From a virus, in the IMG/VR virus record IMGVR_UViG_3300008050_000133, positions 1-35,822 of that record: a stretch of 35,822 nucleotides of DNA, one strand, 5' to 3'. Positions 30,781-35,822 of this stretch are shown piece by piece; the stretch's first letter is position 1, and each line of letters starts with the position of its first letter. Made by a program: the position numbers and the translations under genes. The notes below the pieces were generated by a model. The model had not been told where the DNA came from and ran no database searches. It saw nothing but the letters and a program-made list of their open reading frames with translations.

Positions 30781-30809
30781 AGTATAGCAATTATATAATA
30801 ACTAGACAA
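30781..30809 (-). promoter_or_regulatory. Promoter of the paralogue operon
   Basis: Minus strand: -35 TTGTCT (30809-30804), 17-base spacer, extended -10 TG-C-TATACT (hexamer 30786-30781), then ATAAGAG. The ATG at 30771 follows almost at once, so the message is nearly leaderless. Confidence 0.75.
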
Positions 30810-30913
30810 GGATAAAAGTTTCTCGTATTATTTTACAGAAGACATAAAAAGAACTATATTTTTGTCGATGTTTTAAGTATATGAAGACAAAACAAACATA
30901 CAGGGAGTTATTT

Positions 30914-31159
30914 ATGTCACAGTATTATAATATGTACGGGAATGGAGTCAGACTGAAAGAAATGTCTGACAAATTGAACAGACTCAGAAGACGCAGGCAT
31001 GAGAACTGGAAGTATATCCGGGAGAGGCTGGGAGAGATCCCTATTGAGCTTCACTCTCACGCAACCTGCGAAGAGGTAGAAGGATTAAGGGTATCCTTTC
31101 AACGGATATGGGAGAACTCAATGACAAGAGCACATGGGGACAAGGGAGGAAATAAATGA
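30914..31159 (+). CDS. Small basic helical protein on the plus strand
   Basis: ATG 30914 is preferred over 30881 because GGGAG lies six bases upstream; 81 residues. YNMYGNGVRLKEMSDKLNRL then RRRRHENWKYIRERLGEIPI, a helical basic protein. It is one of only two plus-strand genes, divergent from the paralogue operon. Its stop overlaps the next start (ATGA). No family recognised; a small regulator is possible but unsupported. Confidence 0.6.
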   Translation: MSQYYNMYGNGVRLKEMSDKLNRLRRRRHENWKYIRERLGEIPIELHSHATCEEVEGLRVSFQRIWENSMTRAHGDKGGNK

Positions 31160-31308
31160 CAGTCTTGGTATTCAACACTTGCCGACACGAATTCTGTAAC
31201 GGGAAACTAATTGTTGTGGATGCTGTTTTGAAATGTGGGGAATGTGGCCATGTAATTTGTAAAGATTACAGGCCAGAGAAATTCAACAGATCAGCAGCCT
31301 ATCGCTAA
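31156..31308 (+). CDS. 50-residue zinc-binding microprotein, plus strand
   Basis: ATG 31156 (GGGAGG upstream) to TAA 31308. VFNTCRHEFCNGKLIVVD followed by LKCGECGHVICKDYRP contains C-x4-C, C-x-x-C and another C, enough for a zinc ribbon. It is coupled to the preceding gene and ends eight bases from the stop of a convergent minus-strand gene, with no hairpin between. Confidence 0.65.
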   Translation: MTVLVFNTCRHEFCNGKLIVVDAVLKCGECGHVICKDYRPEKFNRSAAYR

Positions 31309-31316
31309 AAGAGGAA

Positions 31317-31877
31317 TTAGTAATCAGGGGAGCCGACGATGATTTTTCGGAATTTGGTTCCTCTGATTGCTCTTGTGTAATGGAACCCGTCATCATCATA
31401 ACTCAGAATAGGGTGCTTAGCTCCTATCAGATCTTGGGCTTTCTCAGAAGGAACCTTATATTTCTCTCCGCCTAATCGCATGACAAAACGCTCCATGGGT
31501 CCACTGATCTCAGCCCAGGACTTCTTTAGCCCCTTCTTTATCATGGATCTGAGAGCATCTTTGCCCTCTTTGGTCCCATTGGTAGCAGAAGCAATCCCTT
31601 TTAATCCGTGAGCCTGTTTGTAGACCCTCAGAGCTATGACTTCGCCTTCTTTCTTAACCAAAGTCCAGATATGGGATTTGCTTACCAAATGATCAATGTC
31701 TCTGGCTGTTTTGAATCCACCGGGAAGAGGAGCGTAGGCTTTAATCAGAAGATCCCAAGCCACGTCAGCGACTTTCATCATGTCTTCTTTGGATCTTATG
31801 TACTCTTTCTCTTCTATGAGAGCGAAGGCGAGTTCTCTTAAAAGGGCTTCAGTTAGATTAAGGGGCCTTCGTCGCAT
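31317..31877 (-). CDS. Possible GNAT-like acyltransferase
   Basis: 186 residues. GGFKTARDIDHLVSKSHIWT, LVKKEGEVIALRVYKQAHGL, KGIASATNGTKEGKDALRSM and KKSWAEISGPMERFV follow a pattern I associate with phage proteins of N-acetyltransferase type ('W..v+++G.i.A..vYK....++......G..GK'). No clear acetyl-CoA loop (Q/R-x-x-G-x-G/A) is seen, so the call is weak. The N-terminus is helical (NLTEALLRELAFALIEEKEY). The gene overlaps the preceding hydrolase gene by 25 bases. Confidence 0.45.
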   Translation of the reverse strand: MRRRPLNLTEALLRELAFALIEEKEYIRSKEDMMKVADVAWDLLIKAYAPLPGGFKTARDIDHLVSKSHIWTLVKKEGEVIALRVYKQAHGLKGIASATNGTKEGKDALRSMIKKGLKKSWAEISGPMERFVMRLGGEKYKVPSEKAQDLIGAKHPILSYDDDGFHYTRAIRGTKFRKIIVGSPDY

Positions 31878-32515
31878 GATAGATCAAATGCTGCCCCCAA
31901 CATCCATTTAATCCTATCATAACTCTCAAAGCCATGTCCACCCCATGCAAAAGATGCATGGACATTCAAAAAGTCCCCCAGAACCGGGAGAACATGAATC
32001 TTTTCCCTCACAACTTCGTCATTCTTACACGTAGCCACGAAAATACAATCCGGATGATTATACTTGACCTCAGACAAAAGAGCTTCGCTGGACAAACAGA
32101 AATTATCAAGATTGGGAAGATCCGCATCCTCTAAATTTACGCTGTCTTTCAATGACGAAGAAGGAGACAGGCAAGGATTTGTCACGACACAAGGAGCGTC
32201 AAACATATTCGCCAAACAAACGGAATACATCCCACCTAAACTTGTTCCTACAAAAATACACTTTCCGTCACTGCGAAAGATTTTCTTCAAATGGGGAATC
32301 AAATTCTCGGTCAAATGCTTTTCGAAATCCTCGACGATTTTGGACTCCATGACCAGTAACACATTCCCATCCTCTGGTAAGTTTGACGGAATTCCATCAA
32401 ACACACGAGAGCTATCAATTTCAAGATACTCTTTTAAGAAAGATATCTTCTTTGAATTTTCAGACCTGTCCCCGTGTAATCCGGGGAAGTAAACTATTGT
32501 TTTCATGTTGCTCAT
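31853..32515 (-). CDS. Alpha/beta hydrolase, YqiA/UPF0227-like esterase
   Basis: 220 residues from ATG 32515 (AAGGGG five bases upstream). YFPGLHGD (residues 9-16) is the oxyanion strand, FVGTSLGGMYSVCLA carries nucleophile Ser92, KNDEVV places Asp166, and GGHGFES His194: a complete Ser-Asp-His triad. VVTNPCLSP after the nucleophile is typical of the YqiA-like group of small esterases. Substrate unknown. It is transcribed from the promoter at 32608-32616, behind a 16-codon leader, and co-transcribed with the gene at 31877. Confidence 0.72.
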   Translation of the reverse strand: MSNMKTIVYFPGLHGDRSENSKKISFLKEYLEIDSSRVFDGIPSNLPEDGNVLLVMESKIVEDFEKHLTENLIPHLKKIFRSDGKCIFVGTSLGGMYSVCLANMFDAPCVVTNPCLSPSSSLKDSVNLEDADLPNLDNFCLSSEALLSEVKYNHPDCIFVATCKNDEVVREKIHVLPVLGDFLNVHASFAWGGHGFESYDRIKWMLGAAFDLSCDEGPLI

Positions 32516-32536
32516 TGTATCCCCTTACATCCGAAA

Positions 32537-32587
32537 CTAGCAAAGCATAACCAGCAAGTTGATATCTACGTTTGGAAATCTTCTCAT
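32537..32587 (-). CDS. 16-codon leader ORF before the hydrolase
   Basis: ATG 32587 sits behind a perfect AGGAGG (spacing six) right after the promoter and encodes MRRFPNVDINLLVMLC, stopping 21 bases before the hydrolase start. The strong site makes translation likely. It may be a leader peptide or the remnant of a lost gene. Confidence 0.4.
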   Translation of the reverse strand: MRRFPNVDINLLVMLC

Positions 32588-32607
32588 ATCAAACCTCCTA
32601 CTCTTAT

Positions 32608-32616
32608 AGTATACCA
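32608..32616 (-). promoter_or_regulatory. Extended -10 promoter for the hydrolase unit
   Basis: Minus strand TG-G-TATACT (hexamer 32613-32608) followed by ATAAGAGTAGGAGG; upstream TCTCTTATA as in two other family members. No good -35. Confidence 0.7.
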
Positions 32617-32655
32617 TTTATAAGAGAGAAACCGAAGTATATGATATTTTGCGAC

Positions 32656-32690
32656 ATAAAAAAAGAAGCCTGAGTTCAGGCAGGCTTCTT
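32656..32690 (-). terminator. Intrinsic terminator after the small membrane gene
   Basis: Minus strand: ten-base stem AAGAAGCCTG/CAGGCTTCTT (32690-32681 with 32672-32663), eight-base loop, then seven T. Between it and the stop at 32794 (~100 bases) I see nothing else. Confidence 0.9.
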
Positions 32691-32793
32691 CTCGATCTGG
32701 TGATTTTGTACGTTAATACAAACTCAACACACTAGATTCAGTGTAGCCTACTTTAGATCAAAAAGTCTATGTTCTGACATGCGCTGTTTTCAT

Positions 32794-32967
32794 TTACTCA
32801 TCGGCCTTAATCAAATCAGACAAATACTGACCAAAAGATATCTGCTCAGGTCCTGGGACATTATCCATTATCCAGGAGTACCTCAAATAGGCTGCGCCTA
32901 AAAGCAACCCTATCAACGACCACAATACAATGAACGAAATCACATCATCTTTGTACTTACTCAGCAT
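32794..32967 (-). CDS. 57-residue single-span membrane protein
   Basis: ATG 32967 chosen for the GGAG six bases upstream; it overlaps the previous stop by 11 bases. After a charged start (LSKYKDDV) comes one transmembrane segment, ISFIVLWSLIGLLLGAAYLR, then an acidic tail (DNVPGPEQISFGQYLSDLIK). One span with a charged cytoplasmic or periplasmic end could be holin- or spanin-like, but no lysis cassette surrounds it. Last gene before a strong terminator. Confidence 0.6.
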   Translation of the reverse strand: MLSKYKDDVISFIVLWSLIGLLLGAAYLRYSWIMDNVPGPEQISFGQYLSDLIKADE

Positions 32968-33283
32968 CTTCCTCTCCAAATGCCACATAGATTTCGTAGC
33001 CTTCCTCTCCACGCTGAACCCGGACTTCGGTATCCTTGGGATAAACGATCTCTCCCTTGTCTCGCAGATCCTCTAGAAAAGCGTGAACCCTTCTAATTGT
33101 AACAAGCTGAATCATTTCGTCTAAATACTTCTCTGGATCTTTTTGGATGACTGTTACCGAATCTTCTAGAATAAACTGAACCTGTTCTGACAAAAACGTG
33201 GTCATCTCATCCACAGCCTGTTTCCCAGGAATTTCTAATTTTTGTTTGAGCTTAAAGCGATCTCGTGCGTCGATCACAGCCAT
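32957..33283 (-). CDS. Small acidic helical protein
   Basis: 108 residues from ATG 33283, which overlaps the upstream stop (TAATG). IDARDRFKLKQKLEIPGKQA, VDEMTTFLSEQVQFILEDSV and KYLDEMIQLVTIRRVHAFLE are helical; the end is a strand pair (DTEVRVQRGEEGYEIYVAFG). Unknown function. It is coupled to genes on both sides, forming one unit from the methyltransferase to the terminator at 32656. Confidence 0.65.
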   Translation of the reverse strand: MAVIDARDRFKLKQKLEIPGKQAVDEMTTFLSEQVQFILEDSVTVIQKDPEKYLDEMIQLVTIRRVHAFLEDLRDKGEIVYPKDTEVRVQRGEEGYEIYVAFGEEDAE

Positions 33284-33567
33284 TAGAATCCCATCCAACG
33301 AAAGAACCTATTAAAGAGTCCCCGGTTATATCTGCGATATCGATCTGAAAGGAGAAACCACACTCTCCGGAATCTCTCCTCATCCATTCCCCGAAGCTCT
33401 ATAAGATTGTTCTCTACTTCCCGTGAGAGCTTCAAAACTCGTTCTGATCTTTCTCACTTCTGCTTCTCTTTTGCATCCTCATACATCCGTTGGAATTTCC
33501 CTGTTTTACATAGCTCCAAAAGATGCTCATCGTATTCCACAAAGACCGTTTTGTTTTCATCACTCAT
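33283..33567 (-). pseudogene. 94-codon gene interrupted by an in-frame TGA
   Basis: From ATG 33567 (GGAG seven bases upstream, overlapping the methyltransferase stop) the frame stops at TGA 33456-33454 after 37 codons, then stays open with convincing coding sequence to TAA 33283, which overlaps the next start. The halves read VFVEYDEHLLELCKTGKFQR and MYEDAKEKQK, then after the TGA ERSERVLKLSREVENNLIEL, RGMDEERFRRVWFLLSDRYR. A single TGG to TGA change would explain it. The second half has no clear start of its own. Unknown function. Confidence 0.55.
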
Positions 33568-34480
33568 CCAAACTCTCCATTATCCGAATACGAGCCAATC
33601 TAAAATATTCTTCTTCCTTTTCTATTCCTATAAACCTTTTCTCATTATTTCCACAAGCAATCCCAGTCGTTCCAGATCCCATAAACGGATCAAGCACTGT
33701 TCCACCTTCAGGACAGCCAGCCAACACACAGGGTTCAATCAGGGCCTCTGGGAACGTCGCAAAGTGTGCACCACGATATGGTTTGGTATTTACACTCCAC
33801 ACACTCCGCTTGTTGCGTCCCTTGCTAGGATCACCCAACATATTATGTCCACCTTTCATATTTTTGGTGGATTTCTCAGAGTCCCCATGAGAAGACACTA
33901 TCCGTTTTCTCTTCTCGTGTTCTGCTTGGGAAGTAAATGGCTCTCGAATAGCATCCACATCAAAATAATACTTCTGTGATTTTGTGAATAAAAAAATATA
34001 TTCGTGTGCCCGTGTGCATCGATCCCGCACACTCTCTGGCATGGGATTATTCTTTGCCCAAATAATATCATTTCGTAGGTACCACCCATCCTCCTGTAAA
34101 GCAAAAGCAACACGCCAAGGAACCCCTATCAAATCTTTGATCTTTATCCCACTTGGCATCTTGGGAAGCTCTTGTGATTTTTGTATTCCGTTGGATTTGG
34201 TATCGCTGTCATACGATTTACGATTCCCACTTGAATAACTATCCCCCATGTTAAGCCAAACCGTCCCGTCCTCTCGCAAAACACGACGCACTCGACGAAA
34301 GACAAAAACAAGCGCTTGTATATACGATTCAAGTGTTTCTCCAAATCCAAGTTGACCAGGAACACCATAATCCCGCAACCCAAAATAAGGAGGACTGGTT
34401 ACACAAGTATGTACTTGAATCCCGTCACACGCCCACTTTCCTAATATCTGTCCACAATCCCCCACTTCTATCCGATCCAT
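33560..34480 (-). CDS. Beta-class DNA methyltransferase (N6-adenine or N4-cytosine)
   Basis: 306 residues from ATG 34480 (AGAGG upstream). The catalytic motif TSPPY lies at 28-32, and the AdoMet-binding motif DPFMGSGTT at 264-272, followed by FIGIEKEEEYFRLARIRI. Catalytic motif before the AdoMet motif defines the beta class. VWLNMGDSYSSG and IIWAKNNPMPESVRDR between them are also typical. SPPY occurs in both N4-cytosine and N6-adenine enzymes, so the modified base is open. No restriction partner is adjacent, so it may protect phage DNA or tune packaging or host defence escape. Confidence 0.88.
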   Translation of the reverse strand: MDRIEVGDCGQILGKWACDGIQVHTCVTSPPYFGLRDYGVPGQLGFGETLESYIQALVFVFRRVRRVLREDGTVWLNMGDSYSSGNRKSYDSDTKSNGIQKSQELPKMPSGIKIKDLIGVPWRVAFALQEDGWYLRNDIIWAKNNPMPESVRDRCTRAHEYIFLFTKSQKYYFDVDAIREPFTSQAEHEKRKRIVSSHGDSEKSTKNMKGGHNMLGDPSKGRNKRSVWSVNTKPYRGAHFATFPEALIEPCVLAGCPEGGTVLDPFMGSGTTGIACGNNEKRFIGIEKEEEYFRLARIRIMESLDE

Positions 34481-34522
34481 ACTACCTCTTCTGTTTTACA
34501 CCACCCACTCTGTTTTAATATA

Positions 34523-35680
34523 TCATTCCCGCAACAATAATTCCTCCAACATGCCCGGGAGATCACCCCCATCTTCCAAATGGGCTTCCATTTCAGCGAT
34601 CAAATTGCCTGTGTCCCCGTGTGGCATGAATTCACTTGTAGCTGCTGAAGAGACGGATCCTACAATGCCGTCCGCCCCGTCCTTACTCCCGGGTTCCCCG
34701 TCACCATACTTGTCCGGGTGATCAAACTTCTTGCCTGTGTCGCGGAGTTCGATCAACTCCTTAAAGAGTCTAGGATGGGCTGGTCCTACCCAGCGCCCTT
34801 CGTTCACTGCGGTTCGAAATCTCTGGTGATGTTCCTTGGTCTTATCCAGGGAAAGCTTATCGGTTTCAAATCCCTGGAGCTGTGCACGCTGTCTGAAATC
34901 GACGGACTGGAATCCGTCGGTCGTGATCTTAGCGATGTACAAACCATAGACATCCCTGAGCTCCACAAAGAAGTTGAGGATCTTATACAGGGGGATCTCT
35001 TCGCCGGGACGTGCTTTGATAAACAGCACAAAGTCTGACTGTATGACGGGCTCTGTGAACGTCCGACGCTCCCCGAGATTAGCATCGAAGCGTTCCAGGG
35101 ATTTAGATCCTTGGGGATAGGAGCAGCCGATACCTGTGAGATCCCCGGATTCTGAAAAGTCACAATGGATGAATCGAGGAGCTTCTTTGTCCGCGAGATT
35201 ATACAGCACAGCATCATTGATATAAGCCGAGATCTGATCATCCCCAAACAAGGAGGGAGAAATCACCTGTTGTGTGGTAACGAGTGGGAGAGAACACGCC
35301 TCGTTGAGTTTAGCCGGTTTAATTATGAGTTTCCTGGTCGCATTGGTTGAACGTCCAGCCAAGTCTTTCAACGATCCAAAAATGTCATCGTCAAATTCCT
35401 GCCTGTGCTCCACTGGCACGTCAAGTACCAGAGTCTCATCCAACATCGCGTTGAGTTCGGTATCCTTCTCATCCATAACGAATGGATCCGTTGTGATGTC
35501 CCCTGCGTACACCTTAAACGTCCCACCTGTATATACATGGGGCTTGGCTTCCCAGAATGGAAACTCAACCACATACACGTACGGGAGATCCTTGCAGCGC
35601 TCGATATGAACAGAAACAAGCAGACAGGAAAAAGTTGAAGTACGTAAGGCACAGCTGTTTTTGACAGAGCTTATAAAGCT
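34523..35680 (-). CDS. Large terminase, C-terminal nuclease half (incomplete)
   Basis: From GTG 35578 the product is 351 residues. PRFIHCDFSESGDLTGIGCS (Asp140), IAKITTDGFQSVDFRQRAQL (Asp221) and PGSKDGADGIVGSVSS (Asp300/303) are the acidic motifs of the RNase H-like nuclease of TerL, and FDHPDKYGDGEPGSKD is its typical closing segment. VYVVEFPFWEAKPHVYTGG then TFKVYAGD matches the end of the ATPase half. The ATPase P-loop and DE box are missing: the frame stays open beyond GTG 35578 but meets a stop at 35683-35681. GTG 35578 has only a distant AAGGA, so I doubt it is a real start. Split gene, intron, frameshift or truncation are possible. Confidence 0.75.
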   Translation of the reverse strand, partial: SFISSVKNSCALRTSTFSCLLVSVHIERCKDLPYVYVVEFPFWEAKPHVYTGGTFKVYAGDITTDPFVMDEKDTELNAMLDETLVLDVPVEHRQEFDDDIFGSLKDLAGRSTNATRKLIIKPAKLNEACSLPLVTTQQVISPSLFGDDQISAYINDAVLYNLADKEAPRFIHCDFSESGDLTGIGCSYPQGSKSLERFDANLGERRTFTEPVIQSDFVLFIKARPGEEIPLYKILNFFVELRDVYGLYIAKITTDGFQSVDFRQRAQLQGFETDKLSLDKTKEHHQRFRTAVNEGRWVGPAHPRLFKELIELRDTGKKFDHPDKYGDGEPGSKDGADGIVGSVSSAATSEFMPHGDTGNLIAEMEAHLEDGGDLPGMLEELLLRE

Positions 35681-35822
35681 TTAACTAACCAGATTATGAT
35701 ATTCGCCTGCTCAATAATCCAGGTTGTTGGTTCTTTGTCGTAGATCGCCCCCTTTTTGTCTGGATTGACAAGGTGTTACGTTCCCAAAAAACGCCATCAT
35801 CGTAACCTTGAATACTTGGCTC
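35681..35822 (-). other. Unresolved end region upstream of the terminase frame
   Basis: Three minus-strand frames are each open for 28-42 codons here, none starting clearly; one reads VNPDKKGAIYDKEPTTWIIE. None joins the terminase frame without a shift. Two small hairpins are possible near 35660-35685. I cannot assign it; it may hold the rest of the terminase gene in another frame or intron sequence. Confidence 0.3.

Noticed and set aside
30781-30913. Promoter for the plus-strand pair
   Set aside because: TATATG near 30878 and TATAAT near 30795 have no acceptable -35 or TG extension on the plus strand; not convincing.
30343-33456. General reassignment of TGA to Trp in this phage
   Set aside because: Terminase, methyltransferase, hub and several small genes end normally in TGA with ATGA or TGATG overlaps, and conserved virion genes use TGG with no internal TGA. 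Two isolated sites do not make a recoded genome.
35579-35680. Intein at the 5' edge of the terminase fragment
   Set aside because: No His-Asn ending followed by Cys/Ser/Thr in the frame, and a stop codon interrupts it, which an intein cannot tolerate.
1-35822. tRNA genes, integrase, attachment sites or insertion sequences
   Set aside because: None seen on either strand by eye; no transposase or integrase-like protein, so nothing here indicates lysogeny or transposition.

Overview
The window is part of the genome of a tailed double-stranded DNA phage with a contractile tail (myovirus), distantly T4-like in its virion genes. The evidence is a near-complete run of recognisable virion parts on the minus strand: C-terminal half of a large terminase, prohead protease with scaffold-like tail, T4-type major capsid protein, tail sheath, two tube-type proteins, tail assembly chaperone, tape measure, and a set of baseplate proteins (gp48-, gp53-, gp27-, gp5-, gp25- and gp6-like). 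The host cannot be named. Strong AGGAGG-type ribosome binding sites and sigma70-like promoters point to an ordinary bacterium. TGA serves as a normal stop in many genes, and no tRNA or CRISPR was seen.

Layout, right to left (direction of transcription except for two plus-strand genes). 35.8-33.3 kb: terminase fragment, a beta-class DNA methyltransferase and small genes. 33.3-26.5 kb: accessory region with short transcription units, each with an extended -10 promoter (TGn-TATAMT-ATAAGAG) and often a hairpin terminator. It encodes a small membrane protein, a YqiA-like alpha/beta hydrolase, a possible GNAT protein, a tandem four-member paralogue family with two broken members, small zinc ribbons and a papain-like cysteine peptidase. 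Two small genes (30.9-31.3 kb) run on the plus strand. 26.4-21.5 kb: proteins that share a short N-terminal tag (roughly L-I/C-E-x-L-N-x-x-L-x-E), including an 854-residue modular protein that repeats the tag internally. 21.5-18.2 kb: prohead protease/scaffold and major capsid protein. 18.1-12.0 kb: connector/neck candidates, a protein with thirty W-x-x-G-x repeats, a possible lysozyme-like protein and a CxC...CxH zinc-finger protein. 11.7-0.7 kb: tail and baseplate. 0.65-0 kb: two more tagged proteins, the last running off the left edge.

The most interesting system is the tag family. The tag resembles the capsid-targeting sequences of T4 internal proteins, and most copies contain the L-x-E or I-x-E signature cut by T4-type prohead proteases. 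My inference is that these proteins are packaged into the head, trimmed by the protease encoded at 19838-21478, and perhaps injected with the DNA. The 854-residue protein would then be a polyprotein cargo with a ParB-like domain and several other modules.

Other notable points are: a probable +1 frameshift or overlapping gene filling the gap between tail chaperone and tape measure; two genes interrupted by an in-frame TGA, one exactly at a Trp conserved in its paralogues; two small genes shifted at short A runs; a terminase frame that stops before its ATPase half; and no portal gene between terminase and protease. Some of these breaks could be sequencing errors, and the sequence alone cannot decide.
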